DNA of 64,000 bases from positions 496,001 through 560,000 of the forward strand of contig JBBPFI010000004.1 in NCBI GenBank assembly GCA_037974965.1. Reading direction: 5' to 3'. Source of the DNA: Dacryopinax spathularia. Lineage: Eukaryota; Basidiomycota; Dacrymycetes; Dacrymycetales; Dacrymycetaceae. Of this stretch, positions 24,685 to 35,876 are shown one piece after another. Under the pieces are notes generated by a model. That model was not told the origin of the DNA, made no database searches, and saw only the letters and a program-made list of their open reading frames with translations. Positions within the stretch are counted from its first letter, which is position 1, and each line of letters opens with the position of its first letter. A program made the translations under genes and the position numbers.

Positions 24685-25965
24685 ATTACTCGTCCAGGAA
24701 GCCGGGAGATGTTAGAGGATTGGAAGATGGACCGTACTTTCAGTTTAGGGTAGCTAGATCATGAGCAGTATGGAGTTCGACGGGTCGGACTGGAGCTCGA
24801 TGACCCTGGGTGTAAAGCCAGACTTCTCGTGGGAGTAATAAGATGTGATCATCTACGCACCCAAGTAGATCTGTCGGCCTGTTAAGACAGTATCGATGCC
24901 GTGTCTTTTTCCCGCAGAGGATGTGACAGTTCGCCTCGATCTCTCCTGCACGAAGCAGCTGATTGCTAGGGAGGTAGAAAGGAGTCCATCATCGTTTAGG
25001 GATCGATGATGGATCCAGATGAGTGGAAGTGTTCTGGGAAATATGGGAATGTGGGGAATGTGGGGAATGTGGAGAGTGCGGAGAGTGCCTAGGCCGATCC
25101 TCCGCTTCGGGTTCACCTCTTCTGTGGCAGTGTCGGCAAAGGAATCGTAAACAGACTCCGTGGCGCAGGACCACGCGGCGGATGATGCAGAGTAAACATC
25201 GATTCGCTGGCCAGGGACAAGAACCGTTCTTCAGTGCTACATGTCGCCTACCCCAAAGGGGATGCGGTAAAAGCCTCTTTCTTGCCCTCATCTCCTGGGT
25301 TCCCGCTATATAGCAGACTCCAGCAAGTATGACCAAGCGCTCAAGACGTTCGTCTATCGCAACGCAGGAAGTCGATCGCACCGTTCTCTCCATGACGTCG
25401 ATATTGGCCTGCCTTGCAGCTGACGAGACGAGTCCACTCCGTGTGGATACCACCGAGAAGCCGAAACCCGCCAGGAGAATGGCAAAACATCGCCTCTCCA
25501 GGCCTGAAATCATGCTACCCTCACCGTTACAGCTCCTGGCTTGGCTTTTGGAATGGCAGGCAGGATACAGATACAGCCGCAAGGCATGCGCCACGGCATC
25601 GCTCCTATCCGGCGAGCCCATCGCCCTCATCGCTGTAGAGATCAGCTCACCACCGATATCCGGGCTGTATGCATGCAGCCCTGGGGATCCTGAACGTGGC
25701 CATCGTAGTACGGGTCCTCAATTCTTTTGAGCTTTCGTGTTGACGGCTTTACCAGATCCCAAGCGGAAGAGAGCACGTCTACATTCAGATGGATCTCGCA
25801 TGCGCTGGACTGTGACCCGCACAGATCAAAGCGAATCAATCTCGGAAGGACTCTCAAACTCAATCGACTATAGGTGCGTGGCCGCCCTCAGGTAACTCCC
25901 CTCTCTGACCCTATGGAAGCGTTGAGACATGCAGTTGCAACTCTTCCCATGACTTTGTGAGCAAG
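24685..25965. other. Region without a clear gene; short 9-bp repeats
   Basis: Open frames exist on both strands here (minus 24989-25630, plus 25329-25730), but they overlap each other, have poor amino-acid composition and show no splice structure I trust. At 25039-25085 a run of GGGAATGTG-type 9-mers forms a small tandem repeat. The region may include 5' exons of the downstream deaminase-like gene, whose N-terminus is shorter than that of its paralog. Confidence 0.4.
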
Positions 25966-27467
25966 ATGATGGACCTCCTGCGATCCGCCCCGTCTACGAG
26001 CGGTGAAGTAGAAGGAGGATGTTCGTGGAACGATTGGACTTGGTAAGAACCCGCAGACTTCTCGTTGCCCGCCCTCGTCACACCCTCGTAGGCGTATTGC
26101 CACCTTTGTCTTGTGGAACAATCTCTCCATCATACACCACTCGATCGAGGTTGTCAACAGCAGTTATCGCCTCCCCATCGACAGCCTACTGCTGGAGTGG
26201 ATACAAAGCGCTGCTTCACGACGAATTCTTCTTCCGAACCGCAAGGTCGCCCTCGGTGAACGCGTACAAGCATATATTGGTCTGCAGAAAAGGCTGGCAC
26301 TGAAAAGGAACGACCAGGATGCGATGCATGCATGGCAAAGTCTTCTGGTGAACGAGAAAGAAATGAGCGTTGGTCTGTTCGGTCCGCAAACCTTCAAGCA
26401 ATGGGCCTTTATGTTATACACCATCCTTGTTGCTATTCATAAGAATGCGGCAGCTCTACATACGCATGTCAACCTGGATTGCTCCATCCGGACGCCCTAC
26501 AAATCTAACGATCCTGACGTCATCCGCGCTGTCCGACATGCCTTTGGCCTTCTGCGTGGTTTCCTGGAAATTCTTGCGGACTGCGCATATAGCTTGCGGG
26601 CAGAGTTCCCTTATCCTGTGGAGCACTTCCCAGTGGCCGAAGAGCTGTTGAATAACAACGCGATAGGCCTACGCGACTTTTTGAGCCAAAATCTTCGTAA
26701 GTGGGCACTAGTGGACAACGGAGCGGTCAACTAACAAAGCCCAGAACACAATGCGGCAAACAGCGCAGGCCGTCTGTGGGATCATATCAAGGAACTCACT
26801 TTCCCAATCGAAGCGAGCCGACGGATTGCGAGGGCCTGGCGAATCATACCACCGGAGATACGAGCGAATGGCCTGCGCTATATACTGATATCGGGTGAGA
26901 GCCCAATGCATCGGCGGTCACCTATGTTTGTGGGCGACACCATGGACGTCCTCAGACGGATGGCCCAGAAGGCTGGTCTCGGTGGATTTGAGGTCACACA
27001 ATTACAGAATCGTTTACTTCGATGGGTCACCGAAGAGAACGAAGACGGATTGCATCCGGAAGCTGTGTGGCGATCGATTCACACCTTGGGGCCAGCTACA
27101 GGCCTGTGCCCCGGCAAGTGCCGCCATCCCGATGAGAGATGCGTACTTTATAGAAAACTCTTAAACGATAAGATATCCTTGAAAGCCGTTCAGGTGAGGA
27201 ATCCCTCCGATTTGACCAAAACAAATATACAGCCCCAAGCTCATCGAGTTGTAGGGCGCCTTTCGCTCAGCAGCCAGCTCAAACCAGCCATGTGCAATCT
27301 GCCGCTGGTTGAGCATGCCGCTCCCTCGACCAGAGACTTGTCATCATCTTGGCAAGCTATATCCTTGTCAACCATTCGGACTTACCGACCCTGACAAACA
27401 AGAACTGTTGGCTATGCTCGAAAGAACATGTGAATACGTGATTCGGCGGCGTCCGTATAGCAGGTGA
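25966..27467 (+). CDS. Deaminase-like paralog, HxE motif not found
   Basis: Four exons agree in phase: 25966-26042, 26092-26700, 26740-27193 and 27255-27467, giving 450 residues. It is related to the gene at 35877-38376. Both have a matching helical segment (QWAFMLYTILVAIHKN here, VWAALLAWLLNGIHATN there), the pattern CxxxCxHxDxRCxLY (CPGKCRHPDERCVLY here), an intron at the same place, and then a Cys pair: PCAICRW at residues 392-398. The other protein has KSCAHCS at the same position. PCxxC is the second zinc-binding motif of CDA-fold deaminases. The first motif, HxE, is not visible where expected (FEVTQLQNRLLRWV). It may be a catalytically dead copy, or the true N-terminus may lie further upstream. 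Function unknown. Confidence 0.5.
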
Positions 27468-28028
27468 ATGAGGCGTTGTACAGGAGCGGATACAATCCAG
27501 AATGACTGGCTGTGGAAGGATGTATTCTGGACTGTAATGGAAGGACTGTAATGGAAGGACTGCATTGGAGAGACCGTTTGGAAATGATGTGGAACTGGCG
27601 CTCCGACCTTCAGCCGTCATGACGTGATGGGGCAGATCTTCATGACATAATGGGGCGCAACTACCGTCATGACGAAAATGCGGATGCGTACTAGTGGCGT
27701 CATGACGTACAGATTGACTGTATATGTCGAACAAGCCGACAGAAATACGAGACTGAAGATGACATTGAACAGGCGAGAACCAGACAAGAGTATGTACACG
27801 GTTCTACGGGATAAAAGGATAGGAGCAGTCATTCCGTGTGAGAGAAAAGGAACATGCACGTTAATGGGTACTATGGTCCAGGAGACGCCTGTGGTACTCT
27901 GCACCATCCACGACAGCTTCATTGTACTCCATAAATGCGTCTTCCCACCACGAAGCCGGCCGATTTCCGCCCATCTGGAGGGAGGAGAATGAGCAATCGC
28001 TCTTCGTCCTGAACAGTAGTCTACCTTT
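27468..28028. promoter_or_regulatory. Gap with three GTCATGAC palindromes
   Basis: CGTCATGACG occurs at 27615-27624, 27665-27674 and 27698-27707, three times in 93 bp, with a weaker CTTCATGACAT between the first two. At 27533-27568 a 16-bp unit (GACTGTAATGGAAG core) is repeated in tandem. A 180-codon minus-strand frame crosses this gap but has no recognisable content. The gap lies between the 3' end of the deaminase-like paralog and the 3' end of the minus-strand unknown gene, so the palindromes are not simply promoter elements of adjacent starts. Confidence 0.6.
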
Positions 28029-29665
28029 TCAGCGAAGGCGCTCCATTCCCCAACTTTGCCCGTGCGTTGCCAGGAGTCGTCGTTCGCTACATAGACAATC
28101 ATTGAGAGCACCTCGCTCACAGTGAGATTGATGAAGATCGAGTGGCTCTGACAAGGCAATTAGAGTAATGAACAAAGGCGGTACAAAAGACGTTTTCACC
28201 GAGACTGTGCGAGGGTGGCGGGGCACTGTGAAAAGCGATGGCTGTTCGCCACCGCTTTTGGAACGTGCTGGGCCTAGAACGTTCAAATGCCTTTCCGTCA
28301 GCTGCTCTCTGAAACTCTTGCTGATGACCAAGCAAGTTGGCACCTTCGAAGACGTCTGGATTGACGTTCCTTTCGGAATATCCTTTGGATCAGATTAGCT
28401 CAAGATGGGACGGATTGGACAGAAAGAGACCAGGAGCTCACCAGAACCTCCAGGAGGACCAAGTGTCTCATTTTCCTCCTTCACCGCGTGCGGGTCTCCT
28501 CCACACAGCACTCTCGTGACCTGAGACGGCGTGAGGGGAGGCACAAGACGATAGTTAGGCAGTGGTGCTAGTCCGATGGATCCTGGTGTGGGGCGAGGGA
28601 CAATAGTGTCCAAGGTCGCGTTAGCTGGAGGGCGTACGTTACGGCGCAAATCAAGAGCGATATTGCCGCCACCTAAGGAGGACTAACCTGAGCAAGCTTC
28701 GCACAGGCCAGAGGGAGTTGTACGTTACCTGCGGTTCCATATAGAAATCCCTCCATAGGCTGCTGATACCAAGTGGAAAGCGCATCCCAGGGCAATTTCT
28801 TCTGCGCCATGTCGGTTCCTATGGAACATTACATTTCGCTGAGGTACGAGGTCAGTGCGAACCGAAGGCGCTCACCCCTTATCGGTGCTATCTGTTCGAC
28901 ACGAGTTCTCCAGCCGATGCTTCTCTCCCGCGATGATCCTACTCATGGAAATGCACGCGTTCAGGACCACCCCGGAGCATCCAAAAGAAATGCGGACCGG
29001 CAGTGGCGTCCACAACAGGCCTCTTCGCAGCGCTCTCCTGCCTCCTTGAGTTTCCGAAGTCGACGTCCTCCACCTTAATCTGCTCCGGCTTAACGTCGGC
29101 CTCCGACTTGATAGGTTCGGGCTTGGTATCCTCAGGTTTGATATCCTCGGGCTTGATATCCTCCAAGCCATGGTGGCGTTCGCCATGCCTGGTGAGCGCA
29201 TATAGGTAAGGCGCGGAGTCTAAATCGTCGAAAGAACTGAGAATATGCGCTCTCTTGGGGATGAAACGCACTCACCGGCCTTGGTACGAGTCCTCGTTCC
29301 ATACTGCGTGCGTCCACCCGATCTGCCATGAGAAGGGCCTGTATTTGCCTTCAATAACGCAAGCCATACCGGACTCGCCACGTCGATAGTGACCTGGCAT
29401 AGCGTTCCTGAGCCCCTGAGGCGCATGCACCCTATTGCGAACCTGACAATGTCGTTATTAAAGTTCCCAGCTCTCAGTAAAGGATGAATATACCGAGGGA
29501 GAGTGCTCGTGAGTAGCTGACGAGGACGCCAGGTTGTTCGATGAATCCGCTGGCTCGAGATGCTCTTTGAAAGTTACATCAAGTGGTCAGCGAGCAGTCG
29601 ACTCCGAAATGAGTCCATAGGTCCATCTCACTCCAATATCGTAGCTTGCTGCGGTAGGATGGCAT
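28029..29665 (-). CDS. Unknown multi-exon protein with acidic KPED-type repeats
   Basis: I do not recognise it. A consistent minus-strand model starts at 29665 (MPSYRSKLRYWKHLEPADSS) and uses at least six introns with GT...AG borders and matching phases. Exon 3 gives ACVIEGKYRPFSWQIGWTHA. Exon 4 gives APYLYALTRHGERHHGL followed by five-residue repeats (EDIKPEDIKPEDTKPE, KPEQIKVED) and FFWMLRG. Later exons give GTDMAQKKLPWDALSTWYQ, NYRLVPPLTPSQVTRVL and IPKGTSIQTSSKVPTCL. The protein would have roughly 450-500 residues; the C-terminal border is uncertain. It is divergent from the gene with the RNase H1-type domain, with about 240 bp between starts. Confidence 0.5.
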
Positions 29666-29907
29666 TTTTATGAGTGGAAGGGTTGATGCAAGGAAGAATG
29701 CGAAGTGGGCTAATCAGAGATGGCAGCGTCGTGTAGAGGCACAGGCGCTCGTCGCGTCGCTTAGGGTCCATGGAAGGGCTTGAGTCATCGTAAGGTCTCA
29801 CTCGACGTTGTACTCTGCTCTGCAAGTCACGTTTCATCTTCACCTTATACGCGCTCCGCTACTACTTCGCACACATCCATCATTCTCCCAGTCTCGCCTA
29901 AAAGAAA

Positions 29908-31305
29908 ATGGATGTAGCCGGCCCTAGCAACTTCGTGGACGACGATGAAACGCTGAACAGGATGGAAGTCGACGAGGCCTTCGACGACATGGAAGCTGAG
30001 GACGTATATGGCCCATTGGATCGATACCTAAAGGAAGTAGTGGCCAGCTTTGGGGCTACCGGGATGAAGGAAGTGTGCGTGAGAGTAGCTCGATGTGTGA
30101 GTGAATCAGCTCTTCATTCATGTACGCCCGTGCTGAAGCGACAAATGCACTGCACCAGCTCCCTGGGCTTGGTTTGGACGTATGCATGCTAATGGGGCAC
30201 GACGATCATCCCTCTGATATTCACCCTTATGTGATGTGGTCTGCGACAGCTGCCAACAACGTCCCAGAAGGGGAAGGCGCGCCATATGCGATGATGGAGC
30301 GATATGCGTGTCATCTCGAGCATATGGCAAGAGCCATTTCCTCGAGACGAGAGAAAGTGGAGGCGTTGAGACGGAGGCTTGAGCACTTGATAATGACGTC
30401 GGACGATGATGGTATGCAAGTCACGAACGTGCATCTCGTTTCCTACTGACTGGGGAAAGAATATATGGACGCTGCAATGGCGGAGCTTCAGCATGGCACA
30501 TGCCAGCTTCTAGATGTGTACTACAAGAAGGCACGGTGCTCTAAGGCAAAGCCCCTCCTGCTCTCCGACCGACCGATATTGGGAGGACGGCCCGAATCAG
30601 TCCGCTCATCGAGTGATACGTGCGAGCCACCGCGTCCATCTAGGCCTTCCAGCAGTACGCCGAGGGTGGAGGCCGGATCAGCTGCAGATCCTCGTCTTTC
30701 CAACGCTACTCCGGCCGCATCAACTTCGGTTTCGAAGCGGGTCACTAGTAAAGACACGTACAGGCGGACTTTGGAGGTTGTTTCAAGAGAGGTTTGGGTG
30801 GATTGGGTGAGGATGGACGAAGGTATCACATCGACATCGAAGTCCGAGAAGTACTACTCCATCTCGCGGGGACTCGTGGTGGGAGTCGTGCACGCTCTAT
30901 GGTCAGTAAACTTATTAAGGGCGGAGCCACGCTCTGACGAGCCAAATCAGGTCGGACATCCATCGCTGGGTGCGCTCGTGCCCTGACGCAGTTTTCAGAG
31001 GCTTCAAGGACAAGGAGTCCGCCGTGAAGTGGCTAGAAACGGAAGCTCAACTGGACCGCTGCCGTTTCGTCCGCGTCATGACATGTGATCGGGACCTCCA
31101 AGTACAACTTGTTGCCGAGTTCGGATTTAACGACCACGAGCTTCGGAAGATTGACGATTGGATTTGCGATAACGAAATGGGCGTGGAAGAGTTCAAGAAA
31201 ACCGTGGAGGAGTTGTTACGCTCCATGCCGGGAAACAGGGACTGGCATGATTGCGAGGGAGATGCTCGTCGAGTTTGGGACATAGTTTACGAGCACCTGT
31301 CTTGA
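29908..31305 (+). CDS. Protein with RNase H1 N-terminal/caulimovirus VI-type hybrid-binding domain
   Basis: The start at 29908 (MDVAGPSNFVDDDETLNRM) follows a short CT-rich stretch. The N-terminal half is acidic and helical, with a basic segment (SSRREKVEALRRRLEHLI). A Ser/Pro-rich linker follows (30550-30740). The clear domain is near the C-terminus, across the intron at about 30902-30950: KYYSISRGLVVGVVHALWSD, then DAVFRGFKDKESAVKWLE. This fits the RNase H1 N-terminal domain (YYVVxxGxxxGIYxxWxD...GAxxKGFxxxxxAxxWL), which binds RNA-DNA hybrids and dsRNA. No RNase H catalytic DEDD motifs follow; about 80 residues of unknown type end the protein. It is followed within about 210 bp by the DDE recombinase gene on the same strand. 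Confidence 0.62.
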
Positions 31306-31513
31306 TGTAGTTTGCCCCGCTGTTTTCGCAGCGCCATCCCGGTCACAGGCGGTTGTGCATATGATGAAGAGGCACAAAGGGTACGGTGACGAATGATATG
31401 GACTCGATGAATCATTGCTTCCGTAGGGGGACCCATCCTGCATTCGCGCGAGCCGCGAATGGATATTGTCAGTATCTCTCATTCCGAACCGCCATACCGT
31501 CACTCGCTGCTAA

Positions 31514-33236
31514 ATGTCAAGGTTCAATGTACCGGCTCTTCAGGGTAATCCGGACCTCGCTGCCACGACAGTTGGCGAGAAATACGAAGCCTTGGTCGAG
31601 TCCGTGTTATCGAGCGTTAGGATGGACGTAGGAAATCGAGAGCGACTGACGGCTACACGCTTAGAGGTGACAACGTTCTGGCGAAGCTTCCAAGCTGTAC
31701 GTCTGTCGCGCTGTAATCATGCCAGCCGATCCGCTTATCTATGATATCCAGCTGGAGCACCTATTCCAGCCGGCGGACGCGGCCAGCGTGATGAGGGGTT
31801 TAGCGGACATGCAAACTTCACTCGACGAGGCCATACTCCGCGTGCCGGACAATCTCCCAAGACTGGTTCCCCAGGTCGTCACGCTGTCGACAGGCCGCGC
31901 CCGGGGGAGGCCCAAAGTGGTTATAGATGAGAACGTCCTTAGGCAGCTCTGCCGTAACACGAGCAAGACGTCAGTCGCTTCCCTCTTGCAGGTTTCAAGG
32001 CGAACTGTGCAACGGCGCGCACTGCAATCCGGCATTGTTCAGCCTGGTGCACCTCTCTATGTTGAAGAGATGGTCAACAGGACGTCCGTCCATAGACGAT
32101 GGATTGGTCGTCAGAAGAAGCGGTCAATCCTGCGCGACGAGGATTTAGACGATCTCGTGCGACGATGGCGGACTCGATTCCCGGAGAATGGACGGCGGCT
32201 TCTTGATGGTCATCTCGTCGCTCTTGGCCATGAAGTGCCTCTCAGAGAATTGAGCCGATCACTGATGCGAGTCGACCCTGCTCCGCGCCCATTCCAGCGT
32301 CGCCGCATACTCCGCCGTCCCTATGCGGTGGCAGGCCCTAACAGCGTATGGCACCACGACGGGAATCATCGATGCGTGCACTATGGTCTTTACATTCACT
32401 GCTTCATCGATGGCTATTCGCGCTGCGTCGTGGGAATTCGGGTGCAAGACAACAACACAGCGGAGGCTATGTTCCAGCTCTTCCTCGACAGCCAAGAGGA
32501 TTACGGAATTCCATCGCGCGTGCGAGGAGATCATGGGGGTGAGAACGTCAAGGTCGCTGCTTGGATGGTCGAACATCGTGGTCGAAACCGTGGCTCATAC
32601 CTCTGGGGACCTTCAGTGCATAACACGCGTATCGAGCGATTGTGGGTAGACGTTACGAACTCCTTCGGTCGCAAGTGGCAGAACTTGTTCCAATCTCTGG
32701 AACGCCACCATGGCTTGAATGCGTCGAATAACGAGCACAGATGGCTTCTACATTGGTTATACAAACAGGACATGAACGATGATGCCATCAGTTTCCAAAA
32801 CGAGTGGAATTACCACACACTCACTCTAGCAGACCGGAATCAGCGGCCTGCGGAACTCTTTCTTAACGGCTGCATTCGACTTGGTGCGAGGGGAATTGAC
32901 CTCTTAACGCGGGACGATGACAGTTATTTTCGCAATCCTGAAGCATTCGCCGTCGAATACCTACAGAATGCAAACGATCCTTTGATTGGAGCGCCTAACG
33001 ATGGGTTTGGGCATGGCCTTGCAGCGGGAGGAGATGGACAGCCTGAAAACCTCAACGAAGTAAACAGCCCGCCCCCGAACTGTCCATTAACTCTCGCACA
33101 ACTCCAGCAACTCATGACAGGTTTGGAGGGATATTTTGCTGTTCCGGCAGATGTAGTCGCTCTCACAGAACGTTGGCGACGCGCATTGTCCCTATGTCGC
33201 TCATTTCTGCTCCGCCCGGAGCTTCGCGTTGCCTGA
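31514..33236 (+). CDS. rve-type DDE transposase/integrase-like protein, apparently whole
   Basis: Two exons, 31514-31696 and 31752-33236, give 555 residues with one phase-0 intron. The N-terminal half has a helix-turn-helix region (ENVLRQLCRNTSKTSVASLL, QVSRRTVQRRAL) preceded by GRARGRPK. The catalytic core keeps all three acidic residues: D264 in SVWHHDGNH, D321 in RVRGDHGGENV and E356 in HNTRIERLW, a DD34E spacing. This matches the integrase core proteins that are numerous in Agaricomycetes and, by motif order, IS3-like eukaryotic transposases; I cannot fix the superfamily. No reverse transcriptase, capsid gene or terminal repeats were seen nearby. It is either a DNA transposon without visible ends or a recombinase kept as a host or cargo gene. 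Confidence 0.8.
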
Positions 33237-33838
33237 AGCAGATAGTGGGTGGCGGTGGCTCGTAGCACCTTCCTTCGCAGTGAGTTATATTCGTATAACT
33301 AGTGGAAAGCAGTACTCAAGTGGTCGCCCTTACAATCTAGTACCTCATACGCTCGGTCTGCCCTTCATGACACTCCCCCAACTCGCCGTCCGCATGCTCT
33401 CCTCGTCTTGACGCGCATCCTTCAGGGAAATTAATATGGGGACCGTAGCTATATTGTATCCACCCATCTTCTATAACTCCACCTCCTCATTCGAAGAGAG
33501 ATGCTGGGTACGGACGGACATGTGTCATGACAGGTAAAGGGTACCGTCATGACGGCCTCAGTCAATGAAATCTGTGTCCCGATTGCTTGATCTGTTCGTC
33601 GCTTCTCCCTTGAGTTGTGCGGTGGATTCATGCATTAAGTATTAGCTACATCTCAAGCAAGGGACAGGGGTGACGGTTAAGGTTAATTCGTGCCCGTGTC
33701 AAGACCTAGAATCGGCACGTTTGGCAAGAGAGCAGCGGGAACGGCAGTAATAATGAACGCGGGTCCGCGTCGCAAGCCGTACCCCGTCGTTAGCTCTTGG
33801 TCACCGCACTCCACCTGGCCATTCAGTCCCCAGTGAAA
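33237..33838. promoter_or_regulatory. Gap with paired palindromes TGTCATGACA and CGTCATGACG
   Basis: Between the DDE gene and the first JmjC-like gene, TGTCATGACA lies at 33524-33533 and CGTCATGACG at 33545-33554. The same ordered pair, with similar flanks (ATGTG before, ACCG...CGG around), recurs at 41737 and 41754. Nothing else in the gap is recognisable. The pair could mark an element border or a regulatory site for the downstream gene. Confidence 0.6.
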
Positions 33839-35696
33839 ATGCCTTGTAAGCGTAAGAACCTTCTCAGTAGAAAAACGCTAAGCATCACTTACGACAGACA
33901 GAAGACTCCGACAGTATTTCAAAGTGGGCCCGCTGGAACGACAGGTGTCTTACGTCGTTTGGCTCGCTAGGGAGAACGAACCCGCTCCTCCCGCATCGGA
34001 CGTCGGTTGTGTTGGTGACCTGTGTGATGGGCAGGGCAAGCTTTGGGTTAAACATGACGATGGATGGAGGCTTGTGACGGCTACCAATGGCGGACGCCAT
34101 TGCCAGAGGCACCCGGCGTACGACGCAGTCTCATTGTGGGAGTATGAGGGTGCAGAGGAAGAACTATTCTGGAGCTCTCATGAGATAATGAAGAAAAGGC
34201 TATATGGTGCAGATGAAAGCGAACGAGGTAGGGGAAAGTTCTTATAGTGACATGGCATCTGGAAGACATAGCTGATTCGTTTGTGCCTTCTCCCTAGTAA
34301 ATTATAGGGACGCACCGGCTATCGCGACGACGGGACGTCCTGTTGTCGACGCACCCAGTAACAGTTCGAGAGCTCACAGCGCTCCTGGTACATCCAGTCA
34401 GACCGCGAAAGAACAGAGCCAGCGGTTACGGAAGGGTGAGGTCCCAAGTGGGGTCTTCTCTCGAATGCTTATCACAGTGACCGAGCCAGATATGGTGCAC
34501 GAAGTCGACCGCGCAAGGATTGGAGATGCTGCACTCACAGCGAGCATATCTGATATTGCCTTTCAGGAGTTTGATGAAGAGCCATTAACGTCGTTGCAGG
34601 CCATCCTTGCACGCGGTCAGTCCTCCCGTTATCTTTGGACCACCCCCCTCAGTGGTGTCATGTAGGCGCTAGCGATGTCGATTTCGCTCTCACTCACGGG
34701 AATGGTTTCCTCGCGAGCATCTGGAAGGACTGGGTCGAACTTTCTGGAAGTCGGAACAACGTGACTGCTGTGGTGGGTTGTGAGATACTGCTGGCTGCGA
34801 TGAAGAGAGCGGCTCCCATCAAAACTTTACCCGGCTTGCCCGAAATAGACTACCTCGCGCAAGGGGAACTCGGGCCACCTTTTCTTCTCGTGATTCGCGA
34901 CGTCCTGGGAGCAGCCTCTCCCTTACCTGTCCTAATCTCGGATACGATGGAATCCACGACCTGGCAAAAGGAGTCCATCGTTACGTCATGGCTGTACCAC
35001 GGTAGACAGTATACTCCCGATTGTCGAGTGCAAATGGTCAGCACGGTCGATATCCCGTGGACGGAAAACGGCATAGGAGCGACCAGATTTCTCGTTCCAA
35101 GAAGCGAGCTCGATGGCTCGAAGCACTGCTATCCCGACGCACGCGCGCGGTGCTCCGGCACCAGCTCCCTACTGCTTCCGGGAACTGTGTATCCCATGGA
35201 CTTCAACTTCAACTGCATGCCCTCCACAGTGATTCCAATTCAGGCGCGGAATCGACGCCCACTTCATACGCTCTGGCTCCTTGCCCCACCAACGCCTAAT
35301 AACCTGCGTCTGCTCAATCCCCTTCTCTTTACTGGTTCACCGGCACCAGAATGGACTGTATACATGATTCGAGAGCTCGAGGACCTCCATTACGTGCTTC
35401 ACATGGGCGTTGATGCCTCTGCGTTTATCCTGCCGCCTGGATGGTTTCATTGCGCACTCACAATGCGGACTTCCGCATACACCGGCTTTCCATATGCGGT
35501 ACGCCGGCATGCTAAGGGAGCGCAACAATGTGTGGAATGGATTCTGGATATATTGAACGACCTTCCCGAGGGGTCGAACCGTCAAAGCATCATCCGTCAG
35601 CTTAATATGGCGTCATGGTCATGGGGGAGACTTCGAGAGATGGGCGAGCAGGATCTTGAGTGGGTCGAGAGGGCATTCCGTACTCGCAGTGTATGA
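33839..35696 (+). CDS. JmjC/cupin-like protein A, likely catalytically altered
   Basis: Five... rather, four exons agree in phase: 33839-33845 (7 nt), 33898-34227, 34298-34615 and 34666-35696, giving 561 residues starting MPYRRLRQYFKVG. The N-terminal part has a Cys/His segment (CQRHPAYDAVSLW, then EEELFWSSHE). The C-terminal 340 residues resemble the degenerate JmjC fold seen in many mushroom proteins: TLWLLAPPTPNNLRLL, then ELEDLHYVLHMGVDASAFIL and PPGWFHCALTM. The second metal-ligand position keeps His in PPGWFH, but no HxD/E is seen at the first strand (PGTVYPMDFNFN), so iron binding is doubtful. It is clearly paralogous to the gene at 38918-41363, down to the 7-nt first exon, and more distantly to 42011-43183. 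The JmjC assignment is by pattern. Confidence 0.6.
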
Positions 35697-35876
35697 TACA
35701 GACGTGACTCTTTCTAAATGATGTCTTCAACACGTGTCTTGGAGGCTGTGCGGAGAGACATGAGTGTAACACGTGTGCTTGGGACAATAACCATCCCACC
35801 GTGACCGACCTTCCTCTAGACGGCCGCGTTCCCCCTCCCTACGGATTGATTGCCTCGTCTTGTCCCTCCTATCGCG

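Noticed and set aside
24989-25730. Overlapping open frames on both strands (213 codons minus, 133 codons plus)
   Set aside because: No splice structure, no domain, mutual overlap; kept only as an unassigned region.
31514-33236. Integrase of an LTR retroelement
   Set aside because: The rve core has no neighbouring reverse transcriptase, protease or capsid region and no long terminal repeats were seen; it stands as a separate intron-bearing gene.
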